A DNA stretch of 64,000 nucleotides, taken from contig JAKSYS010000021.1 in assembly GCA_022925895.1 (NCBI GenBank), positions 1-64,000 on the forward strand. Reading direction: 5' to 3'. A program made the position numbers and the translations under genes. The notes under the pieces were generated by a model. That model was not told the DNA's origin, made no database searches, and worked only from the letters and a program-made list of their open reading frames with translations. Numbering within the stretch: the first letter of the stretch is position 1; each line of letters starts with the position of its first letter. Of this stretch, positions 1-10,272 are shown piece after piece. The DNA comes from Fragilaria crotonensis. Taxonomy: Eukaryota; Bacillariophyta; Fragilariophyceae; Fragilariales; Fragilariaceae.

Positions 1-273
1 CCGCAAGTGCGGCAAATCTGCCATTGTCAAGGGATTGACTCTAGTAGCTTAGTTTAAATCATCTAGTAGCGGCATGCAACTTTGATCAACTATAAAAGAG
101 TGAGCTTATGATCTAGAACCACAGTCTTGACCCGGCTGGGAGCTTTTCCATCCCATCGGTCATCCTAGCCAGGCATTCCAAGACCACCTGCCTGTGACCC
201 TTATGTCCATCGGTCACTGGCAAGTCCTGTAAGCCTGTCGGCAATAACCTGATCTCATGATAGGATCCATTCA
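1..273 (-). repeat. Cop1 3' LTR (partial)
   Basis: Matches 7227-7496 almost base for base and ends CATTCA on the plus strand, the complement of the LTR start TGAATG. The purine-rich tract, complement of GTCCCCTCGCAC at 274-285, abuts it as expected for a 3' LTR of a minus-strand element. Compared with the right LTR it shows a short insertion near 38-50 and a short deletion near 241. Confidence 0.92.
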
Positions 274-495
274 GTCCCCTCGCACTAGGCGTCATAGACA
301 ACTAGTTCGATCCAGATTCGATCATGCAGAGGCCGGCTGTCATCAGCTATTCTTGGTGGTTCCATGCAACATCACATGTACATCCACCCAGCAATTTGTC
401 ATGGTTTTGTGGGCATCACAATTCCACAACTTGGGGGTAAGTGGTTCCACATACATATGTGTACCTCCACTCGTGTCATGTCCGTTTTGGACACG

Positions 496-3400
496 TCACC
501 ATACTAGCACACGAGAACACAACTGTCGTAGTCGCGGTCCCGGAAGACACTTAGTCAGAATATCTGCCAAGCTGGTTTCTCCGTCTTCCTTAGCAATTCT
601 TACAATTCCTGCCGCCTGCGCTTCACGCACCCGGTGGTAGGCAATCGCATTATGCTTCTTCTTCAACGTCGATTCAGGCCTGGTCGAGTTCTTGACAACC
701 GATTCATTGTCACAAAATACGTTTGTAGGTCCATCCACCTGGACGCCCATCATTCGCAATTTATAACGCAAACCTTCAATCATTTCCACTGCAACCTTTG
801 CAGCAATAAACTCAGATCCAAACGTCGAAGCCTCAACAGTATTCTGTCGCTTCGAGTACCATAAAATTGGTGCCCTGTTGACAAAGATCAATACACCAGT
901 ATGTGAGCGTCTCGTAACGCGACAACCAGCATGGTCCGCGTCAACGAAGCAACTCATCGAAACCGATTGTCCCCTGACTTCAGGAGCATCAGGCGGTACA
1001 GCTTCGCACGCGCCGGGATAACATTCGCTCCAGTCGCACTTCTGGAACCAACTCTCGTGGAACACGGGCTCCGTTTCATCGAATACCATGCTCGATCGAT
1101 TGTAACGTTTAAGATAAGCAAAGATGTGAAAGACTTGGTCCAGATGTCCCCTTCTTGGCGCAGCAAGGAAACGTGACAACATTGCCACATCAACAAGGAT
1201 GTCTATCCGACCCAATTCACAGATCCAACGCAAGACCCCAATTAGCCCCTGGAAGTAATTTGCACGCTTGGCATCCAACTCAGGGGTGGTATCAACCTCA
1301 GGGCGGTAGCCTTGGCTCATCGGAGTGGAAACTTTTGTGCTCAAACGCTCACCAATTTCTTCAAGTCAGCGACAGCCCTTTTGGAATAAAGATCACACAA
1401 CATTGCCCATCGAACTTTAGCTGGATTGTCAGCACCTTCAATTGTCCACTTCTTGACCTCAGCACCCAAGTATGCATCAGGTTCCTTCACACTTCCTTTC
1501 TTCAGGGTATACTTTGAGGCAAGATAGTCCATAACAGTTTGTGGCTCATGTGAAACACATAAGATATCATCCACATAACACAAGACATACTCCCAGTATT
1601 TGTCCCCATTTGGCTTCACCTTAGGTCTCATCCACACATCAGGATCACCTTTGCAACTTACAAAACCAGCTTCCCTCAGTGTGGCAGCCATGTGATCCCG
1701 CCATCGGGCACCACTAGACTTCAAACCATAGAGTGCACGGACAATCAACACTGGACGGCCAACTTTGTCCGCACCAAACTCCAACCCTGCGGTTGTGTAA
1801 ACCTTCTCCTTTGTAGGAGCGTTCAGGTATGCCCCCTGTACATCAGCAGACAGGACATCCAGATCGGTCAATGCCGCCAACGTGAATGCAATTCTTATGC
1901 TATCACGCGACACAACGCTTGAGTACGTAGACTCTTTCGGCGGGTCAGTTTGGTGCCCACCAGCAACAAACCTCGCCTTTCTTGTCAAATCCATTTTGAC
2001 ATCAAAGATCATGTGGCAGTCGATATGTTTGTAGAACTTCGGCACAACATCGTCATCGACAAACTCGAACGCAGGCAACACAATTTTCATCTCCTGCTTG
2101 ATTGCCTTTCTCCAAAAATCGGTCCCCGTTCGCTCATCGATTCTGAGGGCTTCCTCCACTGTCTTTGGTAGCTCAATTCCAAACTTGTGCGTCTTTGCCC
2201 AATATCTGGCCTTGACTTTCTTTATGATTCGGTCACGCTTGCGAAGGGCATCTCTCACCCACCACGCTAATGCTGGCTCCTCAGCAATCTTGTTGGCGAC
2301 AGCATACTCCGCAACTTCAACCGGGTTTGACTGCTTTAATTCCTTCAACGGAACCCAGGTTGCTGAACCGTCACGCCACTCCACTTGCAGTTCCCAACCT
2401 TGCGTTGTTATGCGCGGATGCCGCTTACCCTTGCGATCGGTGGTATAGCCATCATCCTTTGACAGTGCCTGACCATTCGTTCGGTGGTCAACAATCTCAC
2501 GCAAAATAGAGTAGCTCCGTCCCTCATCATCGACTTGGGACAGAAGATTCTCAGCAATAAGGTTCGCGGAAACCGCCTTCATGGTCCCATCTGGAAATTC
2601 AACTTCATACAGACGGGTATTCAACAGTGGATTTGCATGGAGCTTACCAATCCGTCGACCATCATGGTCTCGCTTTTGGCATACAACAGTTGCCTTTGAT
2701 GCTTCACCCCCATGGGGCAGCAACACCTGGGCAGTCAAATACTCATCGTAAGACTCAGGGGTAAAATCTTCAGGTTCACCTGCATCAGAGTTCCCTGTCT
2801 CCAAACAACTTTCATCTTCATCATTGAAGACATCTTCAGGAACCTCCGGCATGGAGTCCATCAGTTCTGGGTCGACGTCATCAGCTTTGATTCCATCCCC
2901 AATTTTGGAGCTTATGCCTTCGTCCAAATCAACAAGTCGGAGTTTTATATCTGGGGTGGCAAGGTCATCTTGACTCAACGCCCAGACTGACATCCGAACA
3001 ACAACTTTTCCAGTCTTGGTCAAGATATAAAAGGCCATCAAATCTGTTGAGACCTCAGCAACCCCAATCCATCTACCAAGCAACTTCTGTTCATGCGGAA
3101 AGTTGCCCACCGGGTCCCAATACAAGACTGGCTCATACCAATCAAATTGGGCATACTGGGATATATCTGGGGTGGACCCCAGCACGTCTTCATCAGGAAC
3201 TCTTCCTTGGAGTTGAGGCATGTCCAACGCGGTCAGTCTCCTTATAGCTGCAACCCACTTTCCACAATAGCACCACAACCTTCTTGGCGCCTTAGAACGC
3301 CGCAAGGCCCTTCGGATTCCAACTTTCAGCTCCCGAATCGCTGACTCTGCAAGGTTTGACCAAGGGCTGTAGGGGACAGTTTGCTCCTGCTTGATGCGAA

Positions 3401-4682
3401 ACTGCCGGCAGATCTTCCCAAATTCCCCATGAACCTCTTCAGGTGCATTGTCAGTCACAATTGTTTGGGGGATTCCCACCTCCTGGATAAATGGCATCAG
3501 AGCAAAAGGGCCAGGCATTCCCTTGCTCTTCATTGGGTAAAAATGATCGCTCCCACGGCCATTTGTGAATACCTGCGCTGCCAAGTAACCCCTCACAGAT
3601 TGTGTCTTCGAGAACATTGTATCCGAGTTCCAGCGACCGCTCAAGTTTGGGAAAGCAAGATGGTCCAGCTTTTGGCGCACCTTCCGCTCGCCCGGTGCCA
3701 AGACATTGCGTATACCAGACTGCGTTGTCACTTGCAACGTCCGCTTTGCAGTATCAAGGCCAACTCCCCATCGTCGTGACAGAACCTCAGGTGTCAAAGT
3801 TGATCGCTTCTCGCTTGTTGAGAGGGAAAATAGCTTTCGGCTTTCAACATCCATTGGGTAAATATCATTGTCCCCATGTCCAGACAAGCCATCTCCAGCG
3901 ATATTATCCGCTGCAACATTGACTGCAGCCACCAAGCGGTCAGCCAGAGAGCCATCCTCCTGACCGGGGTAGACATGCATCGATCGCAGAGAATTTACCG
4001 CAGAAACCAACCTCGATGCATTCCGCGCATGATCAGTTGCCAACAACTTTTCAGCAACACAAACGCTGGAAACACACGTCTCCTCCTTTTTGGCAAACTC
4101 ATCAGAAGAGGGATCCCACCTCATTGGGGATGTCAGTTCAATGTGAGGGTATTGTTCATACTCTGCCCATGTGGGCTTCCTGCTCACAAATCCAGAAGAA
4201 ATACCATCAAGGGATAAAGGAATTCGCAACTTTGCGGTTGGATGATAAATAGAATGCAAAGACTTGGGATGAAACTGTCGTGGAACATCCTCAACTTTGA
4301 CTCCATTTGCGCGTAGTTGGTTTGGGTTCAACAGAGTCACATCAACTCGGTCCCCAAAATACAGAGCCTCGTGAATAACAAGGATGTAAGGTTGCCCGTC
4401 ATCAGGATGTATCCACATGGTTGCAACTGTGGCAATGGAGACATCTTGTATGGGCTTGTATTCGCCACTGTATGGGTGGACAGTGACCTGACGTCCATCA
4501 TCAGAGATAAGCAGAGTATTGCGACCTGCAACACATGTATCCGCGTGTGAATCAAGTTCAGTTCGCGTGTCGACATCATCTGCATTAGGCTTTGATGCTG
4601 AAACACAAAAGACATGCTTAACAAAGCGGTAACAAAGGGAAGGAGATGGCCCGGCCTCTTGAACATAAGATGTACCTAACAT
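496..4682 (-). pseudogene. pol: Cop1 pol: protease, integrase, chromo-like module, RT, RNase H
   Basis: The N-terminal part holds the aspartic protease signature LDSHADTCVAG. The integrase core follows with SDTMF, TDNAPEE and PWSNLAES as the D, D and E blocks. Next comes a chromodomain-like stretch with WELQVEWRDGS and WVPLKELK. RT carries the active-site motif YVDDI. RNase H is marked by CFVDADHAG, STFGSEF and FCDNES. Pol lies in the same reading register as the gag of the sister element Cop2. The length, about 1,390 codons, is normal for copia pol. The gene is close to open, with about one break, and is described here only as a fossil. Confidence 0.88.
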
Positions 4683-4715
4683 TAGGTCTGCCTTAACAAG
4701 AGCCGGCGTGCACCA

Positions 4716-6147
4716 TCAGGCAGCCTTCTTCTGCTCACCATGAGCAGCGCGGCCAAATTGCTTTCCAGCATTGGAAGTCAAAGAAGTCTTGGTCTTCGCC
4801 TTGGTACCTCCATCTGCCTCAGGTGGAACATCCTCCTGAGTGGTGACCACAGCAACACTGCGCGTCTCAGACTTCTCCTTTTTCTTTGCTTCCTCACGGA
4901 GCTGCTTAACCTTTGCCTTCTCAAAAGGCTTCAACTTGTTGTAATCCTTGGCGGAATATTGACCGGAGTGAATCGGGGATTCCACTTGGCGTCTTGTCAT
5001 CATCACCAGACTTGCCACTCTTCTTGTGCTTAGCCTTCTTCTTGTCCTTAACAATCCCAACCTTCGAAATTTCACGGACATCTGATGGTGACTTTGTTCG
5101 CATCTTTGTATTTTCAACAATTGTCTTGAAGTACTGCTGACACAACTCAAAGTTGGTCAACTTCAACTCATCACCCATGCAACTCTGAATTGCAGTCTCC
5201 AACTTTGGATCTCGGATACCGGCAAGGAAATCAGTCACCTTCTTGGTTTCAGCCACAGGTTCTTCCAGGAACAACAATTCATTGTGTGCCTGCTGGTGCC
5301 TTCCCACATACTGGTCAAAAGAGTACTTCCCTTTTCCAGTAAAGATTGCAGTTGCAATCATGGCATATGCCTTTGCCTTCCTGGTAGCAATAGCAGAGCG
5401 TCCTTCTGCCTGTGCCTTCAATGCCTTAAAGGCAGCGCGACCATCACGTTTCTTATTGAAGGGCTGCACAAACGGCCAACCTGGACCCTCCATGACAAAG
5501 GGCTTCAAGAGGTCAAAGACACGCTTGTTGTCTCTAGAATAGGCATCACCTTCCAAGATGGAAGTAGAGATAAGGTCATCATCAACCGAATCCCAATCAT
5601 TGCGAGCCTTGTCTTCATCAGACACCTCATCTTTATCACGGATCACATAGGTCAAGGGTGTGCCTGCAACAACACTCCTATGCTGTGCCAGGTAGGTTGA
5701 GAACAGCTCCAACCATGTAGGCCAGCTTGACATAGAAGCTAGCTTTGGTGGTTCCTTAACCTCATCACCATCCTTCTTGGCCCTTGCAATCTCCTCCAAC
5801 TCAGTCAGACGGTTGAGGAAACGCGCAACAATGCGCTCCACAAAGTCTGCTGGAGTGGGTACATCACCCCTGAGGATGCAATAGTCTGCCCAGGCGCGCA
5901 AGGCCTTGAACTTCCTGACTGCCAGGTAGGGAAAGGTAGGACTTGGAGCTGCTTCATCTTCACCTTCTGCACCAGAATCCTTTGGCTTCCAGCGGGAAAG
6001 ATGCTGGATCATCTTCTCAATCTCTGGGAAGGGAAGGGCAGTGAGATCTCCAAGAGTACGGATTCCTTGCTTGTCAATGAGTTCACGGGTTGGTATGTCA
6101 AACCCCAAACGGGTAAGGCATGCAGTAAAAGCTCTGACATCGGCCAT
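4716..6147 (-). pseudogene. gag: Cop1 gag
   Basis: The start is the ATG at 6147 (MADVRAFTACLTRLGFD), which sits in the context ACCATGG and is conserved in Cop2, Cop7 and Cop8. The protein is hydrophilic, with a Lys-rich C-terminal third (KDKKKAKHKKSGKSG) and no CX2CX4HX4C zinc knuckle, so nucleic-acid binding probably relies on the basic tail. It is nearly identical to the open gag of Cop2 at 16483-17913. About one break. Confidence 0.85.
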
Positions 6148-6261
6148 GGTGAAAAGAGGGGTCAAGTGTATAGTTACCAGGTGTGTTACAGTGTTGGAAA
6201 ATGTGGAAAAAGTGAGCTCCAGATCTAGTTTGCACTTCTGGGCGAGCTACGTAGCCTTTGG

Positions 6262-6283
6262 TATGTTCCTTCGTAGGAACATA
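6262..6283. other. Palindrome upstream of Cop1 gag
   Basis: TATGTTCCT-tcgt-AGGAACATA is a perfect 9-bp inverted repeat with a 4-nt loop, 115 nt before the gag ATG. An equivalent lies at 16347-16368 in Cop2, and related palindromes around CTACGTAG occupy the same place in Cop7 and Cop8. It may act in the RNA (dimerisation, packaging or translation) or as a protein site. Its function is unknown. Confidence 0.6.
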
Positions 6284-6870
6284 TGTCCAAAGGTTCGTTT
6301 ACTCCTTCCAGTCTTGTTTCCTGGGAATGCCGTGACCGTTGTATTTAAGCCTCCAAACGTCCTCGGTCATGAGACTTAGAGTGTCACGCGACATATAATG
6401 TCTGAGTCCCGAACGTTGGGTGCCAGAATGACTCGAACCGGTCATGGTATTGGTCATTGGTCATCAGACTTACGAAGTCACGCGATTAATCTTGGTCTAA
6501 TCCCGGAACATGCAACCAGTCTTGGCAAGAGAGGTCCAAAAGTTCCGATTTCCCATGTAACAGCACTCGGGGGACATCTATTGTACGATTACAATTTGTC
6601 CATGCAGTCATTGCATATCTTGATGCTGACATCAGCACATCTCCCATACGTCATCACTCATATACGTGCGGTCATTCGCATATATGTCAGCGGTCATCGC
6701 CTTCTATGACCAGTTCAATAAATCCGACCAAAAGGTCATGGATAAAATAGCACTCTTTGCTAAGTAACACTCATTGTTTATTTTGTCCAGCATAGGTCAA
6801 CTCTGTAGGAGCTGTACAAGACAGACCATTTTGAGGTTCTAATGTTCTCATAACATTTACCTTGCCAAAA

Positions 6871-7221
6871 ATGACAACCGACGAGGAAGATTCCTTGGAG
6901 CTTCTAGAGCTTTGGATGGTCAAAACAGTTTTGGTCCTCAACAAAGCCAGCGTCGTGTGGCGCTTTTGTGAGGTTCCCTACATAGGAGTTCGGTCTCTGC
7001 GTTCGGGTAATGTGTACCGTTACGCCAATGGTAGCGTTACCATCTGGGATCATCGGCTGCAGATGTGGATCGCACGACCGAAGCGATACCACGCCCATGA
7101 GGCAGATACCGAGATCTTGCTAAGGCTGATCAGGCCCCATCACCTCGCTTGGGTGAAAGCATTCAAAACAAAACGATGCAGGGCTTCTGCAAAGCAAACT
7201 GGGTCTGATAAACTCAGTTAA
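6871..7221 (+). CDS. Antisense leader ORF of Cop1, 116 aa
   Basis: This ORF runs opposite to gag-pol, between the 5' LTR and gag. I take the start at ATG 6871 (MTTDEEDSLELLELW), which corresponds to the first ATG in Cop2. The C-terminus reads through the primer-site complement (GSDKLS) and stops just inside the LTR. The core GVRSLRSGNVYRYANGSVT is shared with the antisense ORF of the other family (Cop7: GVRSLRSGDVHRHADGSVT), with many third-base changes that leave the amino acid unchanged. No known domain is recognised. The N-terminus is acidic, the core and C-terminus basic. It could be an antisense accessory protein or a long non-coding antisense transcript with chance coding conservation. 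Confidence 0.55.
   Translation: MTTDEEDSLELLELWMVKTVLVLNKASVVWRFCEVPYIGVRSLRSGNVYRYANGSVTIWDHRLQMWIARPKRYHAHEADTEILLRLIRPHHLAWVKAFKTKRCRASAKQTGSDKLS
7200..7213 (-). other. Cop1 primer-binding site candidate
   Basis: On the minus strand GTTTATCAGACCCA follows the LTR end AACTGA directly. The same 14 nt occupies this place in Cop2, Cop4, Cop5, Cop7 and Cop8. Its complement TGGGTCTGATAAAC folds as part of a tRNA anticodon arm (stem TGGGT, loop CTGATAA), which suggests priming by an internally cleaved tRNA. Confidence 0.7.
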
Positions 7222-7496
7222 ATCCCCCGCAAGTGCGGCAAATCTGCCATTGTCAAGGGATTGAGTAGTTAAAATCATCTAGTAGCGGCATGCAACTTTG
7301 ATCAACTATAAAAGAGTGAGCTTATGATCTAGAACCACAGTCTTGACCCGGCTGGGAGCTTTTCCATCCCATCGGTCATCCTAGCCAGGCATTCCAAGAC
7401 CACCTGCCTGTGACCCTTATGTCCATCGGTCACTGGCATGTCCTGTAAGCCTGTCGGCATGTCTGAATAACCTGATCTCATGATAGGATCCATTCA
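7214..7496 (-). repeat. Cop1 5' LTR, 283 bp
   Basis: Starts TGAATG and ends AACTGA in element orientation. Shares nearly all its sequence with 1-273 and with both Cop2 LTRs. Contains the double hairpin near its 3' end (plus-strand CCGCAAGTGCGG at 7227) also seen in the Cop7/Cop8 LTRs. Confidence 0.92.
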
Positions 7497-7498
7497 TT

Positions 7499-10249
7499 GA
7501 ATCGTCACGCTTGAATCCTTTTATGAGTGCAGATCCTCCATCATACGAACCGTACGCAGTTTTTGACTATTCAGCTAATGTTGATGATGTCGCCGACGAT
7601 GATTTCATGGACGATGAAAGGGTTGAATGGGATGATAACAGCTGTACTGTGGGACTGCTAGATGATGTGGCGATATCTTGCCCAGTTTTTCACGCCATGA
7701 TGGAACGCATTGGAGCTACGGAGCGCCATGCAATAATGGTTTTGCATCACGACGTTGAACATCGAAACATTGTGAATCTCCTCAAGCTTTTGGAGGATGA
7801 ACAATGTCCTGACTACATGTTGCAGAAGGTACTAGAATGGGCGTACAATGCCAAATTAGAAGGCTTTGATTTCAATCCAAGAGCTACAACAAGGAATGCC
7901 AACATCCAATGGATGTATAAAGCTTTGAAGCACTCACACCGAGGACTCCCTAAGGTGTTGCAAGTGAATCTGGAAGATCATGAAAAGCCTCAAGATATTA
8001 TTTGTTTTGATTTTGTGCCTGCATTGTTGTCGTTACTGCAAGATGAGTCATTGATGGTGACCGAGAATCTTGTCCTCAACAAGGATTACCCGATGTCGAT
8101 GTACATTCCAAGTGATGGCAAAGTTGGAGAGGCAAACAGCGGTTCACGTTACCGAGAGCTATACAATGAACTGTCCCAAGGGAAGAATCAGCTTCTTGTT
8201 CCAATTATAATGTATCTTGATGGCACTGCCATTGACAGCAAGGGGCACATTGAGATTTGTCCAGTGTCGTTCACAACATCTCTTTTCACTGAGAAAGCAC
8301 GTCGTGATGTCAAGGCATGGCGTCTGATGGGTTATGTTCCTGACCTGAACAGTGGGCGATCTGGAGCTATGAATAGTTTCGCGAATGCAAGTGCACAAGA
8401 GAAAGGCCGTACAACGCGTAATTTCCATAAGGTCATGGATGTAATGATGGCAGGTTGGGTGAAAGGGCAAGCTGGTTTAGATGATTGTTTGCAACAAGTA
8501 CCTTTGAAACTTGGTGACAGGTGGTTTGTTGTTGAAGTTGTGTGCCCCTTTATTTGTCATCAATGATGGCAAGCAAGGTGATCAGCTTTGTTGCCGAGTC
8601 AATGGCCATCACAGCAGTACATTGCGTCACCACCGTTCATGTGATTGTTTGTATGAAGATCTTGATTCCCCCGAAGTTCTGTGCACATTCTTATCAACTG
8701 ATACAATCAACCATGTATCTCGATTCGGATCACAAGAGGATCGTCGTCAGCTTTCAATCTATAAATGTGACAATGCGTTCAACCGCATTCAGATGGGGCA
8801 GAATCCCTATGGCATCTTCATGTGTGCAGTCGTTGATGTTATGCATACCGTTCAGCATGGCATCATCATGTATGTTCTCGATTGCTTCAAGAGAGGTCTC
8901 AATGCACAGTCTCTTGCAAAGCTAGACAGAATGGCTCACGTATTCGACAAGACATGCTGTCAGAGTATTCGCTCATCGTTTCCCAGAACTGATTTCTCCA
9001 GAGGAATAACAAACCTGACCATGGTGGAATGTTCAGAGCAGTCAGGTGCTTTGTTCCTCATTTCGTCCTTCATTATGCGCATTAGAATGCAAGGTTTGGA
9101 TTTTCTTGAGCACAATTTTCCAACGTTGGAATTGCGTGCGGTGTTGGGGACTATGGAAAGCCTTCTATGCTTCGAGGCATGGCTGGATCAGTACACCTTT
9201 TGGGAGATTGGAGATCCACACAATGAGGCAACTGAAGCCGAAGCCGCAATTTGTTCTCTGATGGAGCTCATCACAACTTATCTTCCAAGAGAAAAAGGCA
9301 ATGGATGGAAAGTGTCCAAATTCCATGAAATCAAGCACATCGTACGTTTGCACGTTCGGTGCACCGCAAGGTTACAATGCTTCCCGGCCTGAGGAACACC
9401 ACAAGGCCCATGCCAAACGTCCTGGTCGGCGGGCACAGAAGAACGTCGACACCATAGACCAGCAGTGTGGCAGAAGAATTGCAGATGCATTTGTGATTGA
9501 TACCATGCATTCTCTGTTTGAAAAAACACCTCAATTGAATACATTGTCGCAAGGCAGAGTTGCCAATTTGGCTGACGATGCTGCAGATCCTCCGACAAGG
9601 GAAGTAGGTTCTGGGACATCGTATTACGTCAGGTCATTTCTTGACCCTTCCCATGAGAATCAACTCTGCCGAGACAGTGTTTTTGACACTCAGACAAAGG
9701 AACCATCAATCTGGAAGATAATCTTGAGCTCTTCATCTTGCAGACTTACAGTGACTCATCTCGATGACAACGGAGTGGGAAGTGTCAAGTGCTGCACAGA
9801 GTATCATAAGTATAATGATGAAACGGACGAGAAGATGGTATCCATTCGCTGCCACCCAAACTACCGGGAAAGGGATATTCCTGGTATGATTGGGCTCTCA
9901 TTCGTTACGAAGATGATGATGGAAATGAGACGGAATTCCCATCTCGTGTTGTGAGTTGCATACCACGCCACAGCAGCATTGCCGGTGTTGAGAGCACCAC
10001 CTTTGACCTCATTATTCAATGCTGCGGTGAACCTTCGGGGCGTAAGTCCTTTTGTTCACAGCGTGGACGTTCAAGAAAGAGTTTTATGTTGTTTCTTCTG
10101 AATCTGTTGTTGGCTTGTGCTTTGTTCTTCAAGGTCCAGATATGGACTCTGATGTCATCGTTGTTACTGACAAGTCCAAGTGGCCATCGATGTTCTATGA
10201 GTCGACGAAGGTTGATTACACCGCACAAGTGTCAAGGACAATTTGGTAG
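7499..10249 (+). pseudogene. Transposase-like gene (Plavaka/CACTA-like DNA transposon), decayed
   Basis: A single coding theme runs through this stretch but is split over several frames: 7499-8566, then 8511-9392, then about 9345-9890, then to the stop at 10249. I see frameshifts near 8540, 9350, 9885 and 10050. The N-terminal part is acidic (YEPYAVFDYSANVDDVADDD). The central block, with PIIMYLDGTAID then WRLMGYVPDL, resembles the catalytic neighbourhood of Plavaka/CACTA-type DDE transposases, where an Asp in a DGT context is followed by a Pro-rich GYxP. GDQLCCR and the following His/Cys residues may be a zinc-binding insert. The C-terminus contains KEFYVVSSESVVGLCFVLQG. The N-terminus is probably lost to the Cop1 insertion at 7496, because the frame stays open leftwards into the LTR. 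The family name is uncertain; a domesticated host gene is the alternative. Confidence 0.5.
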
Positions 10250-10272
10250 ATAGAAATGTAATTGGAATAACA

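Larger units (their letters stand above)
1..7496 (-). mobile_element. Cop1: Ty1/copia-type LTR retrotransposon, cut by window edge
   Basis: Reading right to left: 5' LTR 7214-7496, primer site 7200-7213, a leader of about 1 kb, gag, pol, polypurine tract at 274-285 and 3' LTR 1-273. About 13 bp of the 3' LTR lie outside the window, judged by comparison with the right copy. The two LTRs differ by two short indels and a few substitutions, so the insertion is not the youngest here. Protein order gag, protease, integrase, RT, RNase H marks Ty1/copia. Gag and pol are almost open, with about two breaks. It is the same family as Cop2, in opposite orientation. The right flank runs directly into the transposase-like gene at 7499, so Cop1 probably landed inside that gene. 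Its left target duplication is off the window. Confidence 0.93.

Noticed and set aside
4337-4666. Alternative-frame ORFs overlapping pol and gag in all elements
   Set aside because: They lie wholly within known domains in other frames, and show no independent conservation pattern that I can see.
6408-6425. TGGCACCCAACGTTCGGG on the minus strand (and 16182-16199) as a conventional CCA-end primer site
   Set aside because: It lies about 0.8 kb inside the element. LTR comparison and target duplications place the LTR end at AACTGA, next to GTTTATCAGACCCA.
6398-6709. Second antisense ORF in the Cop1 leader (and 15898-16257 in Cop2)
   Set aside because: Similar only between the two members of one family, with no recognisable counterpart in Cop7 or Cop8, so DNA similarity alone explains it.
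6426-7496. A 1.07-kb LTR for Cop1 and Cop2
   Set aside because: The 3' LTR of Cop2 stops at 22654, next to the CCCT target duplication, giving an LTR of about 294 bp; the rest is leader.
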